The notes beneath the pieces are model-generated. The model saw only the letters and a program-made list of their open reading frames with translations, was not told the origin of the DNA and made no database searches. Below, piece after piece: positions 18,498 to 27,983 of a stretch of DNA of 41,509 nucleotides; position 1 is the stretch's first letter; every line of letters begins with the position of its first letter. Where the stretch lies: assembly GCA_012519815.1 (NCBI GenBank), contig JAAYPM010000075.1, positions 1 through 41,509 on the forward strand. Direction: 5' to 3'. The stretch is from Bacteroidales bacterium (GTDB taxonomy: Bacteria > Bacteroidota > Bacteroidia > Bacteroidales > UBA1715). The translations under genes were made by a program, and so were the position numbers.

Positions 18498-19499
18498 ATG
18501 CAAAACACCATTATTATTGCCGAAGCAGGAGTAAACCATAATGGCTCTCTAAAAATAGCAAAACAACTTGTTGATGTTGCTGTTGCGGCGGGTGTTGACT
18601 ATATCAAATTTCAGACATTTAATACCAATAAACTTGTTTCAAAAAACACAGAACAGGCAGAATATCAAAAAAATCAAACAAAAACACAATCACAAGACGA
18701 AATGCTTGCAAAACTTGAATTAAGCAAAAAGCAGCATTATGAACTCAAAGCATATTGCGATTCACAACACATTCAATTTTTATCAACTGCATTTGATTTA
18801 GAAAGTATTGATTTTTTAGCCGAACTTCAAGTAAATGTATGGAAAATTCCATCGGGAGAAATAACAAATGCACCGTATCTTATAAAAATAGCGCAACAAA
18901 AACAGCCCATTATTATGTCAACGGGCATGTGTACTATGCACGATATTGAAAATGCATTACACCTTCTTATTTCACACGGCGTTTCAAAAAAACATATAAC
19001 ACTTTTGCATTGCACAACGGCATATCCAACGCCTTTTAACGAAGTAAATTTACGAGCAATGCAATCAATTGCAAATCATTTTGGGGTATCGGTAGGATAT
19101 TCAGACCACACACTTGGCATTGAGGTATCTTTAGCCGCCGTGGCAATGGGTGCATGTGTAATTGAAAAACATATTACGCTTGATAAAACAATGTATGGTC
19201 CTGACCATGCAGTTTCTATTGAACCAGATGAATTACATGCAATGGTTCGGGCTATTAGAAATATTGAAATTGCATTAGGAAGCAATAAAAAAATAATAAC
19301 TGCTACTGAATCAAAAAACAAACATGCTGCAAGAAAAAGTATTGTTGCAGCACAATACATACAAAAAAACGATATTTTTACCGAAAACAATATAACAACA
19401 AAGCGTCCAGGTTCAGGAATATCGCCTATGAAATGGAATGAAGTTATAGGGAAACGTGCACCTCAAGATTTTAATCCTGATGAATTAATTATACTATGA
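18498..19499 (+). CDS. legI: N,N'-diacetyllegionaminic acid synthase (NeuB family)
   Basis: This 333-residue protein has the NeuB TIM-barrel (IIAEAGVNHNGS, VDYIKFQTFN, KIPSGEITN, SVGYSDHTLG, ACVIEKHITLDK) and a C-terminal antifreeze-like SAF domain (KKIITATES onward, ITTKRPGSGISPMKW). It condenses phosphoenolpyruvate with the 2,4-diacetamido hexose released by the NeuC-like enzyme to give the nine-carbon acid. Sialic and pseudaminic acid synthases share the fold. The neighbouring LegB/LegC/LegH set argues for legionaminic acid. Its stop overlaps the next start (ATGA). Confidence 0.88.
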   Translation: MQNTIIIAEAGVNHNGSLKIAKQLVDVAVAAGVDYIKFQTFNTNKLVSKNTEQAEYQKNQTKTQSQDEMLAKLELSKKQHYELKAYCDSQHIQFLSTAFDLESIDFLAELQVNVWKIPSGEITNAPYLIKIAQQKQPIIMSTGMCTMHDIENALHLLISHGVSKKHITLLHCTTAYPTPFNEVNLRAMQSIANHFGVSVGYSDHTLGIEVSLAAVAMGACVIEKHITLDKTMYGPDHAVSIEPDELHAMVRAIRNIEIALGSNKKIITATESKNKHAARKSIVAAQYIQKNDIFTENNITTKRPGSGISPMKWNEVIGKRAPQDFNPDELIIL

Positions 19500-20650
19500 A
19501 AAAATTGTGTGTAATTACCGGAACTCGTGCTGAATACGGCTTGTTAAGTGGTGTTATGCAACTAATTCGCGATAGCAAAACAGCAGAATTACAGCTTATT
19601 GTTACTAATATGCACCTTTCCAAAGAGCATGGGAACACCTATCAAGAAATTGAAAACGACGGATTTATCATTCACAAAAAAGTGTATATGAATGCCTCTT
19701 CAGATAGCCCACATGCTATTGTACATTCAATGGGGCAAGCACTATCTGGTTTTGCAGATGCATTTACCGATTTACAGCCAGATATTATAATTGTATTAGG
19801 TGATAGATATGAAATGCTTGCTGCCGTTTCTGCTGCCTTATTATTTTCAATACCAATTGCACATATTCATGGTGGCGAAATAACAGAAGGTGCAATTGAT
19901 GATTCAATTCGACATGCAATTACAAAAATGAGTAATCTTCATTTTACCGCAACAGAATTGTATAGGAAACGGGTAATTCAACTTGGCGAACATCCAGATA
20001 CTGTGTTTTATGTTGGTTCATTAGGAGTTGAAAATAGTAAAAAAACAACATTGCTATCAAAACAGGAACTCGAAAAAATGTTGTCTTTTGAATTAACTCC
20101 ACAAACAATAGTGGTAACCTATCACCCTGTAACGCGTGAGCCATTATCTGCACACCAACAAATACAAGCTTTGCTTGATGCTCTTGAAAAACTTAAAACA
20201 GTTCGCATTATTTTTACCTTTCCTAATTCTGATGCTGAACATAGTAGTATTCGTGATGCAATTATTTTATTTGCAAAAAAACACGCACACCGCTCTCTTG
20301 TTGTTCAATCGTTAGGTATGATTCGTTATTTATCTACTCTTCAATATATTGGAGCTGTGGTTGGTAATTCTTCAAGTGGCATTATTGAAGCTCCATCTTT
20401 TGGAATACCTACGGTAAATATTGGTTCTCGACAAAAAGGAAGAATAGGTGCAACAAGCATTATGCATTGTGATACAAATACAGAATCAATATATACTGCT
20501 ATTCAAAATGCATTGTCGCCTGAATATAAATCCCTTGCAAAACAAACTGTAAATCCATACGACAAAGAAAATACAGCACAAGCTATTTTTTCTACCATTA
20601 CTACTGCCATGCAAAATCTGCATAATTCAAAATCGTTTTATACTATATAA
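19496..20650 (+). CDS. legG: NDP-sugar hydrolysing 2-epimerase, LegG/NeuC-like
   Basis: This 384-residue GT-B fold protein starts KKLCVITGTRAEYGLLSGVM, a signature of NeuC-type hydrolysing 2-epimerases. Further motifs are VLGDRYEML, IAHIHGGEITEGAIDDSIRH and, near the C-terminus, GNSSSGIIEAPSFGIPTVNI. It releases the nucleotide while inverting C2, giving the free 2,4-diacetamido-tetradeoxymannose used by the synthase. It is translationally coupled to legI and ends one base before ptmE. Confidence 0.88.
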   Translation: MKKLCVITGTRAEYGLLSGVMQLIRDSKTAELQLIVTNMHLSKEHGNTYQEIENDGFIIHKKVYMNASSDSPHAIVHSMGQALSGFADAFTDLQPDIIIVLGDRYEMLAAVSAALLFSIPIAHIHGGEITEGAIDDSIRHAITKMSNLHFTATELYRKRVIQLGEHPDTVFYVGSLGVENSKKTTLLSKQELEKMLSFELTPQTIVVTYHPVTREPLSAHQQIQALLDALEKLKTVRIIFTFPNSDAEHSSIRDAIILFAKKHAHRSLVVQSLGMIRYLSTLQYIGAVVGNSSSGIIEAPSFGIPTVNIGSRQKGRIGATSIMHCDTNTESIYTAIQNALSPEYKSLAKQTVNPYDKENTAQAIFSTITTAMQNLHNSKSFYTI

Positions 20651-20651
20651 T

Positions 20652-21695
20652 ATGAAAGATTACTCTAACTATATCATTCCTCACACAAGCACTATTCGTG
20701 ATGCATTACGTGCTATTAATAAAATTTACACACAAGCGCTTACGCTCTTTGTGGTTGATAATAACACACGAGTAATAGGAACTATTACTGATGGGGATAT
20801 TCGACGTACGTTAATTGCAAACGGAAAACTTGAAGATTCTGTTCAAACAGCAATGCAAAAGAATTTTCAATATGTTAAAAATCAATCTATTGACATAAAA
20901 CGAATACAAATGTTAAAAGAAAAAGGAATTGTTCTTTTGCCTTGTATTGATGATGATGGAAAAATAATTTCTCTATATAACCTTAAAAAGAAACATTCAA
21001 TTTTACCCATAGATGCGGTACTTATGGCTGGAGGCAAGGGAGAACGACTACGTCCACTCACAGAACATACTCCTAAACCTCTTTTAAAAATTGGAGATAA
21101 AACCATTATTGACCACAATGTTGATAGACTTATTTCATATGGAATAGAACATATTTCGGTAACAGTAAATTATCTAAAAGAACAGATTGAACATCATTTT
21201 ACAACACCTCGAGACACGATAAAAGTACATTGTGTTCGCGAACCAGAATTTCTTGGAACTATAGGTTCTGTATCGTGTATTGATACGTTTTATAATGATA
21301 CTGTTTTAATTATGAATTCTGATTTGTTTACCAATATTAATTATGAAGATTTTTATATGCATTTTATAGAAAACAATGCTGATATGTCTGTGGCAGCTGT
21401 TCCCTATTCGGTTTCTATTCCATTTGGTATTTTTGATGTTGAAGGACAAAACATTCAGGGAATTACAGAAAAACCAACGTATAATTATTATTCAAATGCG
21501 GGCATGTATCTTATAAAAAAAGAATTATTACGTTTAATTCCAAAACATACGTTTTTTAATGCTACCGATTTTATTGAGCTATTGCTTTCTCATAAAAAAA
21601 ATATTATTCGATTTCCTATAGTTGGTTATTGGAAAGATATTGGATCGCACCAAGATTATCAAAAAGCACAAGAATTAGTAAAACATATATCGTAA
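20652..21695 (+). CDS. ptmE: Nucleotidyltransferase with N-terminal CBS pair, PtmE-like
   Basis: This 347-residue protein has a CBS pair at residues 1-115 (SNYIIPHTSTIRDALRAINK, GTITDGDIRRTLI) fused to a sugar-1-phosphate nucleotidyltransferase domain starting DAVLMAGGKGERLRPLTEHT, with the KPLL and NSDLF elements. In Campylobacter, PtmE activates glucosamine-1-phosphate as the GDP sugar for legionaminic acid. The same CBS-transferase layout and position suggest that this pathway also starts from a GDP-linked amino sugar. The nucleotide specificity is inferred, not visible. The CBS pair may sense adenine nucleotides. Confidence 0.82.
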   Translation: MKDYSNYIIPHTSTIRDALRAINKIYTQALTLFVVDNNTRVIGTITDGDIRRTLIANGKLEDSVQTAMQKNFQYVKNQSIDIKRIQMLKEKGIVLLPCIDDDGKIISLYNLKKKHSILPIDAVLMAGGKGERLRPLTEHTPKPLLKIGDKTIIDHNVDRLISYGIEHISVTVNYLKEQIEHHFTTPRDTIKVHCVREPEFLGTIGSVSCIDTFYNDTVLIMNSDLFTNINYEDFYMHFIENNADMSVAAVPYSVSIPFGIFDVEGQNIQGITEKPTYNYYSNAGMYLIKKELLRLIPKHTFFNATDFIELLLSHKKNIIRFPIVGYWKDIGSHQDYQKAQELVKHIS

Positions 21696-21699
21696 TTAT

Positions 21700-22392
21700 A
21701 TGACAAAAAAACACACCGCACTTGTGCTCATTCCAGCACGTGAAGGAAGCAAAGGAATACCTCATAAAAACAGCAAGTTATTAGCTGGTAACCCACTTGT
21801 GTCATACACACTTGAACAGGCATTAGAAATTGCAAATCCTCACAATATTTGTGTTTCTACCAATGACCCTGCAATTATTTCAATTGCACAACAATATGGA
21901 ATTTCGGTTCCATTTATTCGCCCCGAACACTTAGCAAACGATACTGCAACAACAGAAGATGTTATATTGCATGCACTTGATTTTTATGCAAAAAAAGGAA
22001 AAAAATATGATGTTGTAATAGTATTACAAGTAACTTCGCCACTTAGAAAAACAACGCATATACAAGAAGCATTCGCTTTATATTCAGACAGTATTGACAT
22101 GATTGTGTCGGTTAAAAAAAATACTACCACACATTTACTGTGCAAAGAAAACAAACAAGGCTTTCTTGAAAATATACAACACACACACACAACACGAAGA
22201 CAAGACAGTGAATTGCATTATGAATATAATGGGGCTATATATATTATAAATGCACAATCAATTCAAAACAAAGGTCTTACGGCATGCTCTAAACGAATAA
22301 AATATTGTATGCCTGATGAGTATTCAATAGATATTGATACCGAATTAGATTGGGAAATTGCAGAATATTTAATGCAAAAAAATCGTAATTAA
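21700..22392 (+). CDS. legF: CMP-legionaminic acid synthetase (NeuA family)
   Basis: This 230-residue cytidylyltransferase has LIPAREGSKGIPHKNSKLLA at the N-terminus (CTP-binding arginine and lysine), VVIVLQVTSPLRKTTHI in the middle, and a C-terminal DEYSIDIDTELDWEIAE. It activates the nonulosonic acid with CTP as the last soluble step before a transferase. It is the last gene of the seven-gene cluster, and 83 bases separate it from the next gene. No transferase or transporter for the product lies in the window. Confidence 0.88.
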   Translation: MTKKHTALVLIPAREGSKGIPHKNSKLLAGNPLVSYTLEQALEIANPHNICVSTNDPAIISIAQQYGISVPFIRPEHLANDTATTEDVILHALDFYAKKGKKYDVVIVLQVTSPLRKTTHIQEAFALYSDSIDMIVSVKKNTTTHLLCKENKQGFLENIQHTHTTRRQDSELHYEYNGAIYIINAQSIQNKGLTACSKRIKYCMPDEYSIDIDTELDWEIAEYLMQKNRN

Positions 22393-22475
22393 TGTAATGT
22401 TACTTTTACAAAACAAACATTATAAGAAATAAAAAAAAATAGTAGTTTAGCGGTAAATTTTAAATAGAACAAATT

Positions 22476-23675
22476 ATGGCAAAAGTTTTAATTATTGGTG
22501 CTGGCGGAGTGGGACGAGTTGTTGCTCATAAATGCGCACAAGTACCTGAAGTTTTTAGTGAAATAATGCTTGCAAGTCGCACAAAATCAAAATGCGACGA
22601 AATTGCAAATTCTATTACAACACAAACTATTAAAACAGCACAAGTTGATGCCGAAAATACAGCTGAACTTGTAGCTCTCATTCGTAGTTTTAAACCCGAA
22701 TTAGTAATTAATGTAGCATTGCCATATCAAGATTTGCTTATTATGGATGCTTGCTTAGAGACTGGCGTACATTATTTAGACACAGCCAATTATGAACCAA
22801 AAGATGAAGCAAAATTTGAATACAGCTGGCAATGGGCATATTTTGATAAATTTAAAGAAAAAGAACTCACAGCTATTCTTGGTTGCGGTTTTGATCCCGG
22901 ACAAACTCAAATATACACAGCATATGCTGCAAAACATTATTTTGATGAAATTCATTATCTTGACATTGTTGATTGTAATGGTGGAGATCATGGAAAAGCA
23001 TTTGCAACAAATTTTAATCCCGAAATTAATATTCGCGAAATCACACAAAATGGTAAATATTGGAAAAACGATGCATGGGTTGAAACAAAACCGCACGAAA
23101 TTATGCGTCCGTTAACATATCCAAACATTGGGGTGCGAAATTCATATCTCATGTATCACGAGGAATTAGAATCACTTGTAAAAAATTTTCCTACCTTAAA
23201 GCAAGCTCGCTTTTGGATGACATTTAGCGATGAATATCTTACTCACTTACGAGTAATTCAAAATATTGGAATGGCAAGTATAGAGCCTATTATGTACAAA
23301 GGAGTGGAAATTGTGCCTCTTCAATTTTTAAAAGAAACACTGCCAAAACCCGAAACATTAGGAGAAAATTATACTGGCGAAACATCAATTGGTTGCCGTA
23401 TAAAAGGTGTTAAAAATGGCAAAAGCAAAACAATATATATATGGAACAATTGCAGTCATCAAGCTGCGTTTGACGAAACAGGAGCACAAGGAGTGTCATA
23501 TACAACTGGGGTGCCTGCAATGCTTGGAGCGCTAATGCTTATTACAGGAAAATGGAAAAAACCAGGAGTTTTTAATGTGGAAGAGTTTAATCCTGACCCG
23601 TTTATGGAGAAAATCGGAACATATGGTTTACCATGGGAAATTAAAGAAAATATTGATTTAGAATTTGAATATTAA
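22476..23675 (+). CDS. Carboxynorspermidine/carboxyspermidine dehydrogenase
   Basis: This 399-residue saccharopine-dehydrogenase-family protein has the N-terminal motif VLIIGAGGVGRVVAHKCA and the conserved LGCGFDPGQTQIYTAYA and DIVDCNGGDHGKAF segments. It couples aspartate semialdehyde with a diamine (putrescine or diaminopropane) to form carboxyspermidine or carboxynorspermidine using NADPH. The decarboxylase gene follows after three bases, giving the two-step alternative spermidine route that replaces the S-adenosylmethionine decarboxylase pathway in many Bacteroidota. Which diamine is used cannot be told here. Confidence 0.9.
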   Translation: MAKVLIIGAGGVGRVVAHKCAQVPEVFSEIMLASRTKSKCDEIANSITTQTIKTAQVDAENTAELVALIRSFKPELVINVALPYQDLLIMDACLETGVHYLDTANYEPKDEAKFEYSWQWAYFDKFKEKELTAILGCGFDPGQTQIYTAYAAKHYFDEIHYLDIVDCNGGDHGKAFATNFNPEINIREITQNGKYWKNDAWVETKPHEIMRPLTYPNIGVRNSYLMYHEELESLVKNFPTLKQARFWMTFSDEYLTHLRVIQNIGMASIEPIMYKGVEIVPLQFLKETLPKPETLGENYTGETSIGCRIKGVKNGKSKTIYIWNNCSHQAAFDETGAQGVSYTTGVPAMLGALMLITGKWKKPGVFNVEEFNPDPFMEKIGTYGLPWEIKENIDLEFEY

Positions 23676-23678
23676 ACC

Positions 23679-24812
23679 ATGTTACATGATTTTGATTCAA
23701 TCCCCAGCCCTGCATTTATTCTTGAAGAAGAAAAACTAATAAAAAATTTAGAACTTCTTTCGTATGTAATGCAAAAAGCTGACTGCTCTATAATTCTTGC
23801 CCTAAAAGGATATGCATTATGGAAATCATTTCCGCGTATTCGGACCTATTTGCAAGGAGCCACCGCAAGTTCGCTCAACGAAGTGCGTTTGTGTAATGAA
23901 TATATGGGAAGCAAAGCACATACATACGCACCGGCCTATGCACCTCATCAAATAAAAGAAATTGCCGAGCAAAGCAGTCATATTTCTTTTAACTCGCTTA
24001 TTCAATATGAGTTATACAAAAACATTTGCAACAGCCATAATGTTCAAATGGCATTACGAGTTAACCCAGGATACAGTGATATCGCAACAGAAATGTATAA
24101 TCCGTGTTCTCCTGACTCTCGCTTAGGAATACCTGCCAAAGAATTACATAAAATACCCGATGGAATTACAGGATTACATTTTCATGCTTTATGTGAATCT
24201 AATTCATACTCACTCGAAAAAGTTCTTCAATCATTTGAAAAAAATTTTGGACACCTCCTTTCTCAAATTTCATGGATAAATATGGGGGGTGGACATTTAA
24301 TTACGCATAAGGACTATAATGTTGAGCATCTTATTAGTTTGCTCAAATCATTTAAACTAAAACACAATGTAGATATTATTCTTGAGCCCGGCGGAGCTGT
24401 TGTGTGGCAAACGGGAGTTTTAAAAGCACAGGTGTTAGATATTGTTTCGTATGGGAGCACAGCAACCGCAATACTTGATGTTTCGTTTGCAGCTCACATG
24501 CCCGACACACTCGAAATGCCTTACCGACCAACAGTAACGGGAGCAGAACAAGAATATAAAGAAGGATTGTTTGCATATCGCTTAGGCGGACAAACATGTT
24601 TAGCTGGTGATTTTCTTGACCCATATTATTTTTCATCAAAATTACATCCTGGAGATACTATCATTTTTGAAGATATGATGCATTATACTATGGTTAAAAC
24701 CACTATGTTTAATGGAGTTCATCATCCATCAATATATATACTGCACACAAATGGAACAAAAGAATGTGTGCGGGATTTTACCTATCTTGATTATAAAAAT
24801 CGCATGGGATAA
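23679..24812 (+). CDS. nspC: Carboxynorspermidine decarboxylase
   Basis: This 377-residue alanine-racemase-fold PLP enzyme has the cofactor lysine in ILALKGYALWK, followed by MALRVNPGYSD, GLHFHALCESNSYSLE and INMGGGHLITHKDYN, and the C-terminal GGQTCLAGDFLDPY (catalytic Cys and Asp from the partner subunit in this fold). It removes CO2 from the product of the preceding dehydrogenase to yield spermidine or norspermidine. Spacing to the upstream gene is three bases, so they are surely co-transcribed. Confidence 0.92.
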   Translation: MLHDFDSIPSPAFILEEEKLIKNLELLSYVMQKADCSIILALKGYALWKSFPRIRTYLQGATASSLNEVRLCNEYMGSKAHTYAPAYAPHQIKEIAEQSSHISFNSLIQYELYKNICNSHNVQMALRVNPGYSDIATEMYNPCSPDSRLGIPAKELHKIPDGITGLHFHALCESNSYSLEKVLQSFEKNFGHLLSQISWINMGGGHLITHKDYNVEHLISLLKSFKLKHNVDIILEPGGAVVWQTGVLKAQVLDIVSYGSTATAILDVSFAAHMPDTLEMPYRPTVTGAEQEYKEGLFAYRLGGQTCLAGDFLDPYYFSSKLHPGDTIIFEDMMHYTMVKTTMFNGVHHPSIYILHTNGTKECVRDFTYLDYKNRMG

Positions 24813-24892
24813 AATAAAGCGAAATGTAATGTGCGTTTTTAAGAGAAATGCAAAAAAACTCGTATCAAGTTCTATAAATTACCGTAATATAA

Positions 24893-24900
24893 TATCTTTG
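24893..24900 (+). promoter_or_regulatory. Possible -7 box before the FtsE-like gene (TATCTTTG)
   Basis: TATCTTTG matches TAnnTTTG exactly, 29 bases before the ATG at 24929, in a 116-base AT-rich gap after nspC. The -33 region is not a clear TTTG. Confidence 0.4.
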
Positions 24901-24928
24901 TTCAATAAAAATATACAAAGACAAAAAC

Positions 24929-25639
24929 ATGACAGATACAGTGAAAATATTCTTTGATTCCGTTGATGTTGGCTATTATACGCAAGAACCTCTATTACAC
25001 TCAGTTACTTTATCGGTTAAGGCTGGGGAGTTAGTGTATTTAATTGGCAAAACAGCATCTGGTAAATCAAGTTTATTAAAAACTATGTATGCAGAAATAC
25101 CTCCGCTTGCAGGAAAATGTGTTATGGCTGAATTTGATTTACAAAAAATTCGTCGTTCTAAAATTCCTTATTTGCGAAGAAAAGTGGCGGTAATTTTTCA
25201 AGACTTCCAATTACTCAACGACCGGTCGGTACAAGATAATTTATTATTTGTGTTAAAAGCAACTGGCTGGAAAAAAAATAAAATAATGTTGGCACGTGTC
25301 GAAGAGGTGCTTGCACAAGTTAATTTATTAGGAACACAATTAAAAATGCCTCATCAACTATCTGGTGGAGAGCAACAAAGAGTTGTAATTGCACGATCGT
25401 TATTAAACAATCCTGAAATTATTTTGGCTGATGAACCTACAGGAAATCTTGACCCTGAAAGTTCCGAAGAAATATTTAAACTTTTGCACCATATTGCACA
25501 AACGGAATGTGCGGTGTTTTTAGTTACTCATAACTATCAATTAGTCAAAAAATACCCAGCGCGAACATTTCGATGTGAAGATGGTTTGATTTCTGAAATA
25601 CAAGAAACAGAAATTGATTTTAATTCACTTTTGGATTAA
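24929..25639 (+). CDS. ftsE: FtsE-like ABC transporter ATPase
   Basis: This 236-residue ATP-binding subunit has Walker A GKTASGKSS, Q-loop VIFQDFQLL, signature LSGGEQQRV, Walker B IILADEPTGNLD and H-loop LVTHNYQL. Length and the QDFQLLNDRSVQDNL segment are typical of FtsE, which with FtsX signals to peptidoglycan hydrolases at the division site. No ftsX is next to it. A LolD-type ATPase is an alternative. The N-terminal VDVGYYTQEPLLHSV strand is usual for Bacteroidota FtsE-like proteins. Confidence 0.8.
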   Translation: MTDTVKIFFDSVDVGYYTQEPLLHSVTLSVKAGELVYLIGKTASGKSSLLKTMYAEIPPLAGKCVMAEFDLQKIRRSKIPYLRRKVAVIFQDFQLLNDRSVQDNLLFVLKATGWKKNKIMLARVEEVLAQVNLLGTQLKMPHQLSGGEQQRVVIARSLLNNPEIILADEPTGNLDPESSEEIFKLLHHIAQTECAVFLVTHNYQLVKKYPARTFRCEDGLISEIQETEIDFNSLLD

Positions 25640-25681
25640 TCTATATTTTTACATTTCATAAAATTATTTAATACTAAAAAA

Positions 25682-27136
25682 ATGGACAATACGTCGAAAG
25701 ACCAAAAAATAATTGATGATTTAGAGAAGAGTGAATAAAAATATGGTTTTTCATCAGATTTAAAATCAGAAGTTTTTCCTCCGGGATTAAACGAAGATGT
25801 AATTCGTAAAATTTCTGCAAAAAAAGAAGAGCCTGAATTTTTACTTGAATGGCGACTCAAGGCTTATAGGCATTGGCTAAAAATGGAACACCCTTCATGG
25901 GCACACATCAACCTCCCTCCTATTGATTATCAAAGCATTAGTTATTACGCTCAACCAAGTGACAAGGCAAAATATGAAAGTTTAGATGAGGTTGAACCTG
26001 AAATTCTTGAAACATTTAATAAATTAGGTATTCCGCTCGAAGAACAAAAAATTTTAGCAGGAGTTGCTGTTGACGCAGTTATAGATAGCGTATCGGTACA
26101 TACTCAATTTCGCGACAAACTTGAAAAAATGGGCATTTTATTTTGTTCATTTAGCGAAGCTGCACGCGATTATCCTGATTTAGTTAAAAAATATTTAGGA
26201 TCTGTGGTTCCATATACCGACAATTATTACGCAGCTCTTAATTCTGCTGTATTTAGCGATGGTTCATTTGTGTATATACCTAAAAATGTTCGTTGCCCTA
26301 TGGAGCTTTCAACCTATTTTCGTATTAATGCAATTAATACAGGGCAATTTGAACGCACGCTTATTATTGCCGAAGATAATTCCTATGTAAGTTATCTCGA
26401 AGGCTGCACAGCTCCAATGCGAGACGAAAATCAATTACACGCAGCAGTTGTTGAACTTATTGCTCTTGACAATGCCGAAATTAAATATTCTACCGTGCAA
26501 AATTGGTATCCTGGCAATAAAGAAGGAAAAGGGGGAATTTATAATTTTGTAACAAAACGTGGATTATGTAAAGGTAATGGCTCAAAAATTTTGTGGACAC
26601 AAGTTGAAACTGGTTCGGCAGTTACGTGGAAATATCCAAGTACCATTTTAAAAGGAAACAACTCTGTTTCAGAGTTTTATTCAGTAGCGGTTACAAATAA
26701 TTTTCAACAAGCTGATACTGGAACTAAAATGATTCATATTGGAAAAAACACAAAAAGCACCATTATTTCTAAAGGTATTTCGTTAGGAAAAAGCAGTAAT
26801 GCATATAGAGGATTGGTGAGAATAGCAAAAACTGCAGAAAACGCACGAAATTTTTCACAGTGCGACTCCTTACTTATTGGTTCTCAATGCGCTGCTCATA
26901 CCTTTCCTTATATTGATGTACACAATAATACAGCAATTGTTGAACATGAAGCTACTACTTCAAAAATTGCCGACGACCAAATTTTTTATTGTAATCAACG
27001 CGGGTTAAAAACAGAAGATGCTATTGCACTTATTGTAAACGGATTTGCAAAAGAAGTTTTAAATAAACTTCCTTTGGAATTTGCTATGGAAGCACATAAA
27101 CTTATTGCTATTTCTATGGAAGGAAGTGTGGGATAA
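25682..27136 (+). pseudogene. sufB: SufB, Fe-S cluster scaffold subunit, with in-frame stop at codon 19
   Basis: The full frame from the ATG at 25682 covers 484 residues, the usual SufB length. After MDNTSKDQKIIDDLEKSE there is a TAA at 25736-25738, and the frame then continues with [20 protein letters not shown], the conserved SufB N-terminus. Most relatives have Tyr at the stop position (EYKYGF), so one base change explains it. The remainder is intact: [38 protein letters not shown], and [18 protein letters not shown] near the end. The first downstream ATG (25883) would remove 67 residues. SufB is the scaffold of the SufBCD complex and is essential where it is the only system, so a sequence error or readthrough is as likely as true loss. 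Confidence 0.85.
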
Positions 27137-27217
27137 TGAAACTTTTTACTACAAAATAGTAATAGAATTACATAAAATATGACAAATAAAATACTAAGGG
27201 TATAAATAGAAAAAAAT

Positions 27218-27955
27218 ATGTTAACAATAAAAGATTTACACGTATCGATAGATGGGAAAGAGATTTTAAAAGGTGTTAATTTAACCGTAAATCCCGGAGA
27301 AATTCACGCAATTATGGGTCCAAATGGCTCAGGCAAAAGTACACTCTCGAATGTAATTGCCGGGCGAGATGTTTTTGAAGTAACACAAGGAGAAATATCT
27401 TTTTTAGGAAAAAACATATTGCCTCTTACCCCCGAAGATCGTGCCTGCGAAGGTATATTTCTTGCGTTTCAATATCCTGTTGAAATTCCGGGTGTGAGCA
27501 TGACAAATTTTATGAAAGCAGCTATTGAAGCTAAACATGCTTATCATGGCACTACACCTCCTTCGGCAGGAGAGTTTTTGCAAATGATTAAAGAAAAGCA
27601 ACAATTAGTTGGAATGTCGCAATCTCTTACCGGACGTGCGGTAAATGAGGGATTTTCGGGGGGTGAAAAAAAGAAAAACGATATATTTCAAATGGCTATG
27701 CTCGATCCAAAACTTGCAATTTTAGATGAAACTGATTCAGGACTTGATATTGATGCTCTTAAAACTGTTGCAGAAGGCGTTAATACGCTTAAAACTAACG
27801 ATAAAGCATTTATTGTTATTACGCACTATCAACGATTGCTCGATTATATTATTCCTGATTTTGTACATGTTTTACATGATGGAAAAATTGTTAAATCTGG
27901 AGATAAATCACTTGCTTTAGAACTCGAAGAAAAAGGCTATGATTGGATTAAATAA
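27218..27955 (+). CDS. sufC: SufC, Fe-S assembly ATPase
   Basis: This 245-residue ABC-type ATPase has Walker [10 protein letters not shown], the SufC-specific signature [15 protein letters not shown], Walker [17 protein letters not shown] and H-loop [12 protein letters not shown]. It drives conformational change of the SufB-SufD pair during cluster assembly. It lies 81 bases after sufB and 28 bases before sufD, in the usual sufBCD order. Confidence 0.96.
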   Translation: MLTIKDLHVSIDGKEILKGVNLTVNPGEIHAIMGPNGSGKSTLSNVIAGRDVFEVTQGEISFLGKNILPLTPEDRACEGIFLAFQYPVEIPGVSMTNFMKAAIEAKHAYHGTTPPSAGEFLQMIKEKQQLVGMSQSLTGRAVNEGFSGGEKKKNDIFQMAMLDPKLAILDETDSGLDIDALKTVAEGVNTLKTNDKAFIVITHYQRLLDYIIPDFVHVLHDGKIVKSGDKSLALELEEKGYDWIK

Positions 27956-27983
27956 CATTATTCTTTTTATTAAATAGTTATGT

